NCBI RefSeq assembly: GCF_025318105.1
Contig: NZ_JAOANI010000032.1
Coordinates: forward strand, 52,357 to 116,356
Source: Venatoribacter pacificus
GTDB lineage: Bacteria > Pseudomonadota > Gammaproteobacteria > Pseudomonadales > Oceanobacteraceae
Reading direction: 5' to 3'
Length of the DNA: 64,000 nt
The position numbers and the translations under genes are program-made. A model generated the notes under the pieces. It was given only the letters and a program-made list of their open reading frames with translations, did no database searches and was not told the DNA's origin. Of the stretch, positions 44,186-53,819 are shown piece after piece (position 1 is the stretch's first letter; every line of letters begins with the position of its first letter).

Positions 44186-44599
44186 TCAATCCGGCTGACG
44201 CAGGGATTCCAGCTTCTGCGTCAGCGTCTGGCTGAGCATGGCATTCAACTGCGTCAGTTCATCCAGCAACATCTGCCGGGTCTGACGGCTGGCATCGGCC
44301 TCTTCGCCTTCCTGCGTTTGTGCGTCCAACGCCTGTAACTGGCGCTGCACTTCGGCAATACGTTCCTGTAAGTCTTTAATAATACGGTCGAGTGGATGTT
44401 CTTCACTGGCCGATGTATCGCTTTGCTCGGCACGTAACTGGTTCAGGGCTGCTGCGGAAAAGTGCACGGCTTCGCCTTGCGCATCCGTACTGGCAACAAC
44501 CGTCTTCGCTGCAGCTTTGGGCGGATTAGGCTCACTACCCGGTGGCTTATTCACCGCGCCATTCACCGCTCCACTGGCGGATACACTGATATCTGACAT
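44186..44599 (-). CDS. Small protein with C-terminal coiled coil, function unknown
   Basis: 137 aa from ATG 44599. The first ~50 residues are low-complexity Ala/Pro/Ser-rich. A helical part follows (FSAAALNQLRAEQ) and then a coiled coil (DRIIKDLQERIAEVQRQLQA, then LLDELTQLNAMLSQTLTQKL). The phrase VHFSAAALNQL resembles segments of small flagellar or secretion-linked proteins, but I cannot assign a family. No TM segment. Upstream lies a possible MITE remnant. Confidence 0.6.
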   Translation of the reverse strand: MSDISVSASGAVNGAVNKPPGSEPNPPKAAAKTVVASTDAQGEAVHFSAAALNQLRAEQSDTSASEEHPLDRIIKDLQERIAEVQRQLQALDAQTQEGEEADASRQTRQMLLDELTQLNAMLSQTLTQKLESLRQPD

Positions 44600-44615
44600 A
44601 GACACACACCTAAGC

Positions 44616-44633
44616 ATCAGGGACTGTTAACAG
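44616..44633. repeat. Possible short MITE relic
   Basis: catcagggactgttaaca matches the left edge of the element at 30.66 kb, including flanking bases, with one mismatch. It is short, so chance cannot be excluded. Confidence 0.35.
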
Positions 44634-44814
44634 GCCACTACGAACAGGTAGCAGGTAACAAACCACAACCGTGCTTTCTGTAAAGGTAATCGTTATATCG
44701 GCCATTAACGGCAAAACTGAAGAGCGGTGACATTTCCTGACCCGCGCACAGTAGACGCCGGTTAAACACCGCTCTACTATGCTCAGTATCTACTGATAAA
44801 TCTGCTGTTTATTT

Positions 44815-45219
44815 ATGCGTAATAACCGCCTGTTAAATATCGCCTTATTACTGCTGACCTTGTTTCAGTCGGTTGCGGCGTTGGCGGATGTGCATGAAAC
44901 CTTCGAGCGTTCAGCCGCAGATCATCTGAACGAACACCAGCCCGCTCACCATAGCGATATGATGCAGATACTGGCGGATGATATTCAGGCTGATACCAGC
45001 CAAAACAATACCGTACAAAACAACGGCCAGAATAACGATAATCTGGCCCAGCACGACTGCAGCCACTGCTGTCATTGCCATGCTCACGCACCGTTATCCT
45101 TACCGGTTAACGACGCATTAGCCGCTGCAACAAAAAGCCGCAGCATGAACAACCTCTACAACCGCACTCTGATTGTGCGTGCGCTCAGCCCGCACCTGCG
45201 CCCTCCGATTTATTCCTGA
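44815..45219 (+). CDS. His/Cys-rich periplasmic protein preceding the czc-like operon
   Basis: 134 aa with a Sec signal (NIALLLLTLFQSVAALA). A His-rich part (HLNEHQPAHHSDMM) and a dense metal-ligand cluster (HDCSHCCHCHAHA) lie in the mature protein. It resembles the small DUF2946-like proteins that accompany CzcCBA pumps. A role as a periplasmic metal binder or sensor is likely but inferred. It is 88 bp upstream of the outer-membrane component and probably in the same operon. Confidence 0.7.
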   Translation: MRNNRLLNIALLLLTLFQSVAALADVHETFERSAADHLNEHQPAHHSDMMQILADDIQADTSQNNTVQNNGQNNDNLAQHDCSHCCHCHAHAPLSLPVNDALAAATKSRSMNNLYNRTLIVRALSPHLRPPIYS

Positions 45220-45307
45220 ATAACCGCGTTTATCAGCCCCGGTAACACACGTCAGCTAATGGCGGCGGTGCCCTTGGCTCATCGTATTTTTTATTCAGGA
45301 ATAACGC

Positions 45308-46615
45308 ATGAATGTAATCCCTGTAATGGCGTTTGCTATCGCCAGCGCCCTGGCCATACCTGCGTATGCGTCAGACATCAACAGCAGTAACAACACGAAC
45401 AGCCATTTCCATGAGGCTGCACGCCTCTGGCTGCAAAGTCGCATAGCGCAAACGCCGCAGGTAAAAGCGGCGGCGGCACAACAAAACAGTCGCGCATTAT
45501 GGACTCAGGCAGCCGCTCAGCCACTGTACAACCCCGAGCTGCAAACCCGGCTGGAGCAGGAAGGCAGTAATAATAATTACGCGCTGGAAATCAGCCAGAA
45601 AATCGACTGGTGGAACCAGCGAGAAGCGCGCAGCCAGCAGCAGCAACGACTGCAACAGCAGGCCGGGCAGCAATATCAGCAAAGCCTGCAGCAAACCACC
45701 GCTGATGCCTTAGCCGCCATTGTGCGTTATCAAAGCGCGCAACAGCGTGATCAATTAATGCAGCGTCTGCAGCAGCAACAGCAGACGCTGACGCAACTGA
45801 TTGAGCAACGCCGCAGCATTGGTGATTTAAGTGCGCTGGATGCCGAACTGGCACTGCTGGCACAAAGCTCGCTGCTGGCCGATATTGCCGCCAGTCAGGC
45901 GGAATTAAGTGCCGCCGCTGCGCAGTTATCTGCCCTGCTGCCAGACTGGCAACAACAGCCGCAATACCTCAATGCACTCATTCAGCAACTGGATAACAGC
46001 GCACAACAATTATCGCAGCAGCCGCTGAGCGACGAACAGTTCAGACAACTGGCACTGTCACATCCGCAAAGTGAAAGCGCCCGACTGTTCTGGCTGGCCG
46101 AGCAGCAGCGCGCGCAGCTGAGCCGCGACAGCCTGCGCGCCGAACCAACCCTTGGCGTCAGTGCCGGGCGTAATGGCGAAGAAGATGTATTAGGACTGGC
46201 CCTGTCTTTGCCGCTCAATGTACGCAGCTCTTACCGTCAGGCTGCGGCTGCAGCCAATGGCGAAGCCCTGCAGGCCGAAGCGGAGTTTTACGTCAGCCTG
46301 CAACAACAGCAACAGCAGCTTCGCGCCAGCCATAGCCGGGTTCAGGCTTACCGCCGTCAGGTCAAACAATGGCAAACACTGATGTCCGATGGCGGCCAGC
46401 GCAGCGCGCAATTACTGCAACAGCAATGGCGCAACGGCGACCTCAGCACCAGCGCTTATATTCAGGCATCCGCACAGTGGGCCGCCAGTCTGCAGGCCGG
46501 TATCGAACTGACCACGGATTACCGTCAGGCACAGATCCAATGGCTGAGTGACAGCCAAAATATCCGCCGTTTTTTAAGCGCTGCTGCAAATACCAACAGC
46601 CCGATTTCAGAGTGA
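45308..46615 (+). CDS. czcC: CzcC-like outer-membrane channel (TolC family), HME-RND system 1
   Basis: 435 aa with a Sec signal (AIASALAIPAYA). Very Gln-rich alpha-helical hairpins (REARSQQQQRLQQQAGQQYQ) are typical of TolC/CzcC proteins. It should form the outer-membrane exit duct of the tripartite pump. AGGAATAACGC precedes the ATG. It is followed 7 bp later by czcB. The symbol reflects family position, not proven substrate. Confidence 0.85.
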   Translation: MNVIPVMAFAIASALAIPAYASDINSSNNTNSHFHEAARLWLQSRIAQTPQVKAAAAQQNSRALWTQAAAQPLYNPELQTRLEQEGSNNNYALEISQKIDWWNQREARSQQQQRLQQQAGQQYQQSLQQTTADALAAIVRYQSAQQRDQLMQRLQQQQQTLTQLIEQRRSIGDLSALDAELALLAQSSLLADIAASQAELSAAAAQLSALLPDWQQQPQYLNALIQQLDNSAQQLSQQPLSDEQFRQLALSHPQSESARLFWLAEQQRAQLSRDSLRAEPTLGVSAGRNGEEDVLGLALSLPLNVRSSYRQAAAAANGEALQAEAEFYVSLQQQQQQLRASHSRVQAYRRQVKQWQTLMSDGGQRSAQLLQQQWRNGDLSTSAYIQASAQWAASLQAGIELTTDYRQAQIQWLSDSQNIRRFLSAAANTNSPISE

Positions 46616-46622
46616 GAAAATT

Positions 46623-47924
46623 ATGTCGTCACTATTTTCAGTAAAAAAATCAGCGTCCGTAAAAAAAATGCCTGTCGTTAATCGTGCGGGCACAGCCCAA
46701 CGCCTGCTCATGGCTTTTATTCTCATACTTCCACTGCAGGGCTATGCCGCTGACAGTCACAATCACGAACCGGTATCCGGCCATAACGAAGCCGTCAGTG
46801 AATCGCCAAAAGAGCATAAACACGACGAACATGACCACAGCGATGACCACAGCACTGAGCAAAGCGATCAGCACAATCATCAGCACGATCAGGATGAACA
46901 TAACGACAACAGCGTGCATTTAAGCGCCGATCAAATACAACAAGCCGGAATTATCAGCCAGATAATCCCGGCAGAAAAAGCCGATATTCCGCTGCGTGCA
47001 CCGGCCGAAATCCGCGCCAACGGTTACCGCAGCTTTGTTGTCTCCCCACGGGTCGATTCGGTGGTAATCACCCGCCATGTTGCACTGGGTGATCACGTAC
47101 AACCAGGGCAAGCATTGCTGACATTATTCAGTGAAGGGGTTGCCAGTGCCCAGGCAGAATTACGCAGCGCCCGTTCCGAATGGCAGCGGGTAAAAAATCT
47201 CGGTAAAAATGCCGCTGGCGCAGCCCGTTATAATCAGGCCGAGAATACCCTCGCCGCTGCGCGCGCACGCCTCACGGCTTATGGCCTGAATGCCGATGCA
47301 GAATTAACCCCGGCCAGCTTTGGTGAATATCAGTTAACCGCTAAAACTGCCGGGCTGGTATTAAGCGATGATTTTCAGCAGGGCCAACGGGTGATGGCGG
47401 GCAGCGCATTAATGCAGATCACCGACGAAACCACGCTCTGGGCTGAAGCGCGTTTACCGGCAGAATCTGAGCTGCATTTAACCCGCGATACCCGCGTTAT
47501 TCTTAATGTCGCCGGACTGGAGATCAGCGCGCAGATAAGCCACGAATCCCACACCATTGATCCATTAACCCGCACCCGTATTGTGCGCTTAACGGTGAAT
47601 AACCCGGATCATCGTCTGCACCCTGGTTTATTTGCCAGTGCCACATTTTATACCCAGTCCACAGAGGCCATCAGGCTGGTGCCGGAAACCGCATTAATGC
47701 GTGGCAGCGATGGCGACTGGCAGGTTTTTATTGAAAGCGCACCCGGCGAATTCCGCGCACTGGAAGTAGAACGTGGCCGCACCATCAACACCGCAAAAGA
47801 CCCCCAGGTAGAAATCAGCAGCGATGATCCGTCTGCACTTTCTGCGTACCCCATCGTCGTCGCCGGCGCTTTTTTTATTGCTTCCGAGCAGGCGAAAGGC
47901 GGCTTTGATCCGCATAATCATTAA
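46623..47924 (+). CDS. czcB: CzcB-like periplasmic adaptor with His-rich N-terminus, HME-RND system 1
   Basis: 433 aa. Sec signal ending QGYA, then a ~50-residue His/Asp-rich stretch (HKHDEHDHSDDHS, HNHQHDQDEHND) that binds metal. The membrane-fusion core follows (PLRAPAEIRANGYRSFVVSP, ITRHVALGDHVQPGQALLTL). It links the RND pump to the outer-membrane channel and may load substrate. Similar His-rich leaders are known in CzcB/ZneB-type adaptors. It ends 17 bp before czcA. Confidence 0.88.
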   Translation: MSSLFSVKKSASVKKMPVVNRAGTAQRLLMAFILILPLQGYAADSHNHEPVSGHNEAVSESPKEHKHDEHDHSDDHSTEQSDQHNHQHDQDEHNDNSVHLSADQIQQAGIISQIIPAEKADIPLRAPAEIRANGYRSFVVSPRVDSVVITRHVALGDHVQPGQALLTLFSEGVASAQAELRSARSEWQRVKNLGKNAAGAARYNQAENTLAAARARLTAYGLNADAELTPASFGEYQLTAKTAGLVLSDDFQQGQRVMAGSALMQITDETTLWAEARLPAESELHLTRDTRVILNVAGLEISAQISHESHTIDPLTRTRIVRLTVNNPDHRLHPGLFASATFYTQSTEAIRLVPETALMRGSDGDWQVFIESAPGEFRALEVERGRTINTAKDPQVEISSDDPSALSAYPIVVAGAFFIASEQAKGGFDPHNH

Positions 47925-47941
47925 GGGTTGGGTATTAAACT

Positions 47942-50900
47942 ATGTTTACGTTATTAACCCGTTGGGCGGTCGCTAACCGCCTGCTGGTGCTCATTGCCAT
48001 CACCAGTTTATGTATTGCTGCCGCTTTCGCTTTGCCGAAGCTGAACCTCGATGCCTTTCCCGACGTAACCAACGTACAGGTGGCGATTAATACCGAAGCG
48101 CCGGGACTGGCCGCCGAAGAAGTAGAAAAACTGATCACCTATCCGATTGAAGCGGTGATGTACGCCCTGCCCGACGTGGCCGAAGTACGTTCTATATCCA
48201 AAACCGGTTTATCCGGCATTACCGTGGTATTTAACGAAGGTACCGATATTTACTTTGCCCGCCAGCTGGTATTCGAGCGCTTGCAGGCCGCGCGTGAATT
48301 TATTCCGCAGGGAGCCGGTATTCCGGAAATGGGGCCCAATACCTCCGGGCTGGGGCAAATATTTCAGTATGTATTACTGGCAGAACCCGGCTCCGGTTAT
48401 GACCTGATGCAATTGCGCAGCCTGAATGATTGGCTGGTAAAACTGCTGTTAATGCCGGTCGATGGCGTCACCGATGTGCTGTCATTCGGCGGCGACGTAC
48501 GCCAGTTTCAGGTCAATATAAACCCCGACCGCTTACTGGCTTTTCAGTTGTCGCAACAGGATGTGATCGATGCATTAGAAGCCAATAACCGCAATGTCGG
48601 CGGCTGGTATTTAAACCGTGGGCAGGAACAACTGGTCATCCGTGGCACCGGCTGGCTCGACAGCGGCGAACAGGGTTTAAAACAATTAGCGCAGATTCCG
48701 TTGCGGGTCATTGATGGTGTGGCCGTTACCGTTGCCGATGTCGCCGAGGTGGGTTTTGGCAGCGAAATCCGTCAGGGTGCGGTAACGTTCAGCCGCAACA
48801 ATACAACCGGCAAGGCAACAGAAACCACCGCCGAACAGCTCGGCGAAGTCGTCTCCGGTATCGTACTCAAACGTATGGGCGCCAATACCAAAGCCACCAT
48901 CGACGGCATTCAGCAACGGCTGACATTAATTCATCAGGCGCTGCCTGCAGGCGTCACCTTTGAGGTCATTTACGATCAGGCCGGATTAATCGAACAGGCC
49001 GTCAGTACGGTAGTCAATGCACTGGCGCTGGCCTTTGTTTTTATTCTGATTGTGCTGGCGCTGTTTATGATGAATCTGCGCGCCACGCTGCTGGTGTTAA
49101 TATCCATTCCTCTGTCGATTGCCATCGCCTTAATGCTGATGTCGTGGTACGGCTTATCCGCCAACCTGATGTCGCTCGGTGGTATTGCCGTCGCCATTGG
49201 CATGCTGGTCGATGGTTCGGTGGTGATGGTCGACAATATATTCCGCCATTTGCAGGCCAATCCCAATGCTGGCAAAGACAGTATCAGTCTGCGCATTCAG
49301 GAAGCGGCGGCCGAAGTCGCGCGCCCGGTATTTTTTGCTACCGGTATTATCCTGTTAGTGTTTTTGCCGCTGTTTGGTTTTGAGGGTGTCGAAGCCAAAT
49401 TATTCCAGCCGATGGCTATTTCCATCATGCTGGCCATGCTGGTTGCTGTACTGGTGGCATTAATCGTCGTCCCGGTGCTGGCTACGTTTATGTTCCGTGC
49501 TCCGGTAAGCGCTAAACCCAGCCCCTTATTGCAGCCATTGGAAACACTGTACCGCCACCTGCTCACCCAGGCGCTGCGATTTCCACGGCGGGTGATTTGG
49601 CTTGCCGGTATGCTGTTATTAGCAGCCGCTATTATTGCCCCGCGCCTTGGTACCGAGTTTGTACCGGAACTGGAAGAAGGCACCATTAATCTGCGCGTAA
49701 CGCTGGCGCCTTCCGCCAGTTTAGAAACCGCGCTGAGCGTAGCGCCAAAACTGGAAGCGTTATTATTACAGTTTCCGGAAGTCACCTACGCCATGAGCCG
49801 CGTTGGCCGGCCGGAACTGGGCGGCGATCCGGAGCCGGTAAGTAATATCGAGATTTATATCGGCCTGAAGCCTGTCAGCGAATGGCAGTCGGCCGACAAT
49901 CGCTTGGCCCTGCAGCATTTAATGGAAGAAAAACTCGAAGTCTTTCCCGGCCTGCTGTTTAACTTTTCTCAACCCATCGGCACCCGCGTCGATGAATTAC
50001 TGTCCGGTGTACGGGCGCAGCTGGCGATTAAATTATTCGGCCCCGATCTCGATGTTCTGGCACAACAGGGCCAGCAGATTGAAGCGCTGGTAAAAACCAT
50101 TGCCGGTACCCGCGATGTAGCGATGGAACAGATTGCCGGCGAATCGCAGCTGGTGATTACCCCCAAACGGGATGCCTTATCGCGTTATGGTTTATCGGTG
50201 GATAACGTACTGACCGTGGTGCGTGATGGTTTAGGCGGCAGCCGTGCCGGACAAATTATTAACGGCAACGAACGCTACGATATTTATGTGCGCCTGAAGC
50301 AGGAATTTCGCAGCAGTGCCGCCGCCATTGCCGATTTACGCCTGCGCTCGCCCTCCGGTGCCATTGTTCGTCTGGGCGATGTCGCGACGGTGGAATTTTC
50401 CTCTGGCCCACCACAGGTACGGCGTGACGATGTACAACGGCGACTGGTCATTCAGGCCAATGTCGAAGGCCGCGATATGGGCAGCGTGGTGGCCGATATC
50501 CGCAACGCCATCGACACTCAGATGCAATTACCGCCGGGCTATGCCGTCAATATTGGCGGCCAGTTTGAAAATCAGCAGCGCGCGCAGCAACGCTTAATGA
50601 TGATTGTACCGCTGTCATTAGGATTAATTGCCCTGTTGCTGTATTTCGCTTTTGGCTCGGTCGGTCAGGCACTGCTGATTCTTCTGAATGTGCCGCTGGC
50701 GGTTATTGGCGGTATCTTTTCGTTGTGGTTATCCGGCCAGTATTTATCCGTGCCTGGCTCGGTGGGATTTATTACCCTGTTTGGCGTGGCGGTTTTAAAT
50801 GGTGTGGTGATGGTTGAGAGTATTAACCAGCGCCTGGCTGCCGGACATAGTGTAAATGATGCGGTATTTAACGGTGCCTTATCGCGCCTGCGCCCGGTAT

Positions 50901-51088
50901 TAATGACGGCTCTTACTTCAGCACTGGGATTAATTCCGATGTTAATGTCGGATGGCTTAGGCGCGGAAATTCAGAAACCCCTGGGCAGTGTAATTGTCGG
51001 CGGACTGGTAACGGCAACCTTCCTCACTTTGTTTGTCTTACCGTTGCTGTATCCGTTTTTCTCGCAATGGAAACTGCGCGAACATTAA
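47942..51088 (+). CDS. czcA: Heavy-metal RND efflux pump (CzcA family), system 1
   Basis: 1048 aa, 12 TM RND transporter with the family start LNLDAFPDVTNVQVAINTEAPG. The TM4 motif reads AIGMLVDGSVVMVDN (in place of the DFG...DGA...VEN of Zn/Co/Cd pumps), so the first acidic residue is absent and Glu is replaced by Asp. It couples proton influx to export of metal cations from the periplasm. The AIG motif is commoner in Cu/Ag or Ni-type groups, so substrate assignment is open. There is no clear Shine-Dalgarno; translation may depend on coupling. A 134-bp tandem duplication starts at the stop codon. Confidence 0.9.
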   Translation: MFTLLTRWAVANRLLVLIAITSLCIAAAFALPKLNLDAFPDVTNVQVAINTEAPGLAAEEVEKLITYPIEAVMYALPDVAEVRSISKTGLSGITVVFNEGTDIYFARQLVFERLQAAREFIPQGAGIPEMGPNTSGLGQIFQYVLLAEPGSGYDLMQLRSLNDWLVKLLLMPVDGVTDVLSFGGDVRQFQVNINPDRLLAFQLSQQDVIDALEANNRNVGGWYLNRGQEQLVIRGTGWLDSGEQGLKQLAQIPLRVIDGVAVTVADVAEVGFGSEIRQGAVTFSRNNTTGKATETTAEQLGEVVSGIVLKRMGANTKATIDGIQQRLTLIHQALPAGVTFEVIYDQAGLIEQAVSTVVNALALAFVFILIVLALFMMNLRATLLVLISIPLSIAIALMLMSWYGLSANLMSLGGIAVAIGMLVDGSVVMVDNIFRHLQANPNAGKDSISLRIQEAAAEVARPVFFATGIILLVFLPLFGFEGVEAKLFQPMAISIMLAMLVAVLVALIVVPVLATFMFRAPVSAKPSPLLQPLETLYRHLLTQALRFPRRVIWLAGMLLLAAAIIAPRLGTEFVPELEEGTINLRVTLAPSASLETALSVAPKLEALLLQFPEVTYAMSRVGRPELGGDPEPVSNIEIYIGLKPVSEWQSADNRLALQHLMEEKLEVFPGLLFNFSQPIGTRVDELLSGVRAQLAIKLFGPDLDVLAQQGQQIEALVKTIAGTRDVAMEQIAGESQLVITPKRDALSRYGLSVDNVLTVVRDGLGGSRAGQIINGNERYDIYVRLKQEFRSSAAAIADLRLRSPSGAIVRLGDVATVEFSSGPPQVRRDDVQRRLVIQANVEGRDMGSVVADIRNAIDTQMQLPPGYAVNIGGQFENQQRAQQRLMMIVPLSLGLIALLLYFAFGSVGQALLILLNVPLAVIGGIFSLWLSGQYLSVPGSVGFITLFGVAVLNGVVMVESINQRLAAGHSVNDAVFNGALSRLRPVLMTALTSALGLIPMLMSDGLGAEIQKPLGSVIVGGLVTATFLTLFVLPLLYPFFSQWKLREH

Positions 51089-51354
51089 TAACCTCTGATC
51101 CTGCATCCCGGTTCACCGGGATGCATTACTTTATATTCTGCTTTCACCTGGCCCCCACGCTCTGCGTGGTAGCCCTTGCTGGCACAGTTGCATTCCCACG
51201 CAGAGCGTAGGAACGAGAAAAATAACCTCTGATCCTTCATCCCGCTTTACCGGGATGCATTGCTTTATATTCTGCTTTCACCTGGCTCCCACGCTCTGCG
51301 TGGTAGCCCTTGCTGGCACAGTTGCATTCCCACGCAGAGCGTAGGAACGAGAAA
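51087..51354. repeat. 134-bp tandem duplication downstream of czcA
   Basis: Copies 51087-51220 and 51221-51354 differ at only a few bases. Each holds a hairpin from atcccgg.tcaccgggat and a longer one from acgctctgcgtgg and ccacgcagagcgt (13-bp stem). The second hairpin core, cccacgctctgcgtgg, recurs at 62.7 kb, so it belongs to a dispersed repeat family. It could serve as a terminator or attenuator between the two pump operons. Confidence 0.9.
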
Positions 51355-51493
51355 GAATGATTCTTATCCCTCGCAGATAATTAAACAGAATCATTAACAT
51401 CTCTGACGCTGCTTTACACGAAAGCCGGCGCTTTTCAGTTTCGTTTCAGCTTATGCCGTTATGTTGCCATCAGTATTTTTCGGAGAATGCTCA
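51355..51493. other. Probable promoter region of the second pump operon
   Basis: About 140 bp after the duplication with no gene. It should contain the promoter of the 51.5-57.2 kb operon and the site for the response regulator encoded at 58.6 kb. I could not fix the elements. Confidence 0.4.
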
Positions 51494-52684
51494 ATGGGCA
51501 ACAAGATAATTCAGTCGCAGCCGCTTCTGGCGGGCTTATGTTTACTGTTAACGGCCATCAGCACTCAGGCCACCGATTTCCAGCAAAGCCTGGAAGCCGC
51601 CTGGCAGCAACTGCCGGAACAACACTATCTGGCGGCGGAAGACGACATCAATAATCATCGCCTGCCCAGCTGGCTGGCCACCGCGCCGTCGGTCGCCCTG
51701 GACTATCAACAGGGTGACAGCGCCAGTGGCAGTGCCGAGGAATGGCAAACCCGGCTGGAACTTCCCCTCGCACGTCCGGGCTTAATGCAAAGCCGTCGTG
51801 ATTACCAACAGGCCGCCAGCAGCGAAACCCTGGCCTACCAACAGGTATTGCGCTGGCAGCTGGCAGGAAAACTACAAACCTGGTGGTGGGACTGGCAAAG
51901 CATGACACTGAGCCAGCAACGCACCCAGGACCGTCTGGCGGCAATGGAGCAACAATTGCAGTGGCTGGATTTATTAATCCGTCAGGGCGAACGCCCGGCA
52001 GCGGATCGCCTCACCCTGCTGGAGCAATATCAGCAGCTTAAAAATCAGCAACTGCTGGATCAGCGCCAGCAACAGACTCTGCGCCAGCAATGGCAACAAT
52101 GGACAGCGCTGAATGATTTACCCGGCGACTGGACATTCAGTGCCTTGCCGGAGCAACCTCTGGATGCCCATCCGTTACTGCAGTTATTGCACATACAAAA
52201 ACAATTGTCCGATGCGCAATTACGCAGCCAGCAGAAAAATACCTTAAACCCGCGTTTGAGCCTGGGGGTAAAACACCAGCAGGCGATCAATGCGCAACCG
52301 GCTAACGATGCCCTGCTAGTCGGAATAAGTTTTGATTTTGGTAGTGCCAATTACAGCGAACGCCGCGATGCCGTGCGTCAGCTTGGCAGCCGTTATGCCG
52401 AATGGTTGCGCAATCGTCAGCAACTGCAAGCCGAACGCCATTCCATTGCCAGCAGCCTGCCGCTGCTGCAACAACGTATGAACGAATTAAACGACATGAG
52501 CCAGCAGGCCAGTGCGCAGTATCAGAGCCAATATCAGGCTTACCAGCGTGGCAGTCTGTCAGGTTTTCAGTGGCTGCAGATCCAGGCCAGCATCTGGCGC
52601 CTGCAACAACAGGCCGATGAAGCGCGCATTGAATACCTGCGCACAATCAGCCAATGGAATCAGCTACAGGGATATCCGTTATGA
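51494..52684 (+). CDS. TolC-family outer-membrane channel, HME-RND system 2
   Basis: 396 aa from ATG 51494, 9 nt after GGAG. Sec signal (PLLAGLCLLLTAISTQA). Long Gln-rich helices and the periodicity of a TolC/CusC-like protein (DAVRQLGSRYAEWLRNRQQL, then LNDMSQQASAQYQSQYQAYQ). First gene of the second pump operon; the adaptor gene follows after 55 bp. Confidence 0.83.
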   Translation: MGNKIIQSQPLLAGLCLLLTAISTQATDFQQSLEAAWQQLPEQHYLAAEDDINNHRLPSWLATAPSVALDYQQGDSASGSAEEWQTRLELPLARPGLMQSRRDYQQAASSETLAYQQVLRWQLAGKLQTWWWDWQSMTLSQQRTQDRLAAMEQQLQWLDLLIRQGERPAADRLTLLEQYQQLKNQQLLDQRQQQTLRQQWQQWTALNDLPGDWTFSALPEQPLDAHPLLQLLHIQKQLSDAQLRSQQKNTLNPRLSLGVKHQQAINAQPANDALLVGISFDFGSANYSERRDAVRQLGSRYAEWLRNRQQLQAERHSIASSLPLLQQRMNELNDMSQQASAQYQSQYQAYQRGSLSGFQWLQIQASIWRLQQQADEARIEYLRTISQWNQLQGYPL

Positions 52685-52739
52685 CGCTCTTCAGCCCAAC
52701 TCTTATCCATTTATCCGCTCAGTTACAGGAGCCCCTGTT

Positions 52740-53819
52740 ATGAAATTCTGCTGTCTTTCTATAAATCCGTTACTGGCCGCCAGTCTGTTATTTGCCCTAA
52801 GCCAGAGCAGCGTTGCTGAAACGCCAGCCGCTACCGCACAGTTAACCATCAGCAGTCAGCAGTTAGATAACCTGGGTGTACGTTTTCAGAAACTGACCAG
52901 CCAGGATCAGGTGGTACTGGCATCACTGCCGGCAATCGCTACCGTCGCGGCGGGGAAGACTGAAAATATCAGCCTGCCATTCGAAGGACGACTGGAAGAA
53001 TGGCAAGCCACCGCGGGTAACTTTATTGCTGAAAAAGAACCTCTGGCGTTACTGCACAGCCACGATGTACTGGATTTCTTTCAGGCTAACCAACGTTTAC
53101 AGCAGCAGGCCAACCTGTGTAATCAGCGTTTTAACGACATGCGTGAACGCAATAAAAGCGGCTTAACCTCGCGCCTCGATTTGCAGGAACAACAACTGCT
53201 GTGCCAGCAGCTGAACGATCAGAAAAAACTGAACGCACAAATCCTCAAACATCTGCCTGGCCAATGGCAAACCGCCAGCGAGGCCGACTACGCTCTGCCA
53301 GCGCCGCAAAATGGCTGGCTGGTCGACATTAAACGCCAGCCCGGCGAACACTTTATGGCCGGAGAAGCGCTGGCGGTATTCTGGCCGGAACATGCGCTGC
53401 GTTTACGCCTGCTGGTGCCACAACACATGCTGCATAACCTGAGCATGGATCAGAGCCTGAGCATTACCGGCACCGCCCAAAAAGCCATTATCCGCAGCAT
53501 CGGCGCGCTGCAAAACAATGCGGCACAGGCGGAGGTCTGGTTACAGGCCGAGGGGTTGCAACCCGGCAGCATGGTACGCGTTGATATTCCAAGCATGGCC
53601 AGCGGCTGGCCAACAGAGGCGGCAGCAAGGGTGCGCCATAACGATCAATCCTGGGTATTTATCCGCACGCCCGACGGAGTGCAGGCAACCGAGCTGCAAC
53701 AGTTTATTGCCGGTAACCGGGGTTTATTACTGCAGGACAAGCGTCTGGAAAACAGCGAAATTGCCATCAGTGGCAGCGCGGCGCTGAAAGCGCTCTGGCA
53801 AAGTATGGAGAGCGAATAA
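52740..53819 (+). CDS. RND periplasmic adaptor, HME-RND system 2
   Basis: 359 aa from ATG 52740 (AGGAG 8 nt upstream). Sec signal MKFCCLSINPLLAASLLFALSQ. Barrel-sandwich domain segments (ISLPFEGRLEEWQATAGNFI, KEPLALLHSHDVLDFF) and a helical hairpin follow. It lacks the His-rich leader of the first system, so metal handling differs. Two Cys residues (NLCNQRF, LLCQQLN) could form a disulfide in the hairpin. Its stop directly abuts the pump start. Confidence 0.83.
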   Translation: MKFCCLSINPLLAASLLFALSQSSVAETPAATAQLTISSQQLDNLGVRFQKLTSQDQVVLASLPAIATVAAGKTENISLPFEGRLEEWQATAGNFIAEKEPLALLHSHDVLDFFQANQRLQQQANLCNQRFNDMRERNKSGLTSRLDLQEQQLLCQQLNDQKKLNAQILKHLPGQWQTASEADYALPAPQNGWLVDIKRQPGEHFMAGEALAVFWPEHALRLRLLVPQHMLHNLSMDQSLSITGTAQKAIIRSIGALQNNAAQAEVWLQAEGLQPGSMVRVDIPSMASGWPTEAAARVRHNDQSWVFIRTPDGVQATELQQFIAGNRGLLLQDKRLENSEIAISGSAALKALWQSMESE

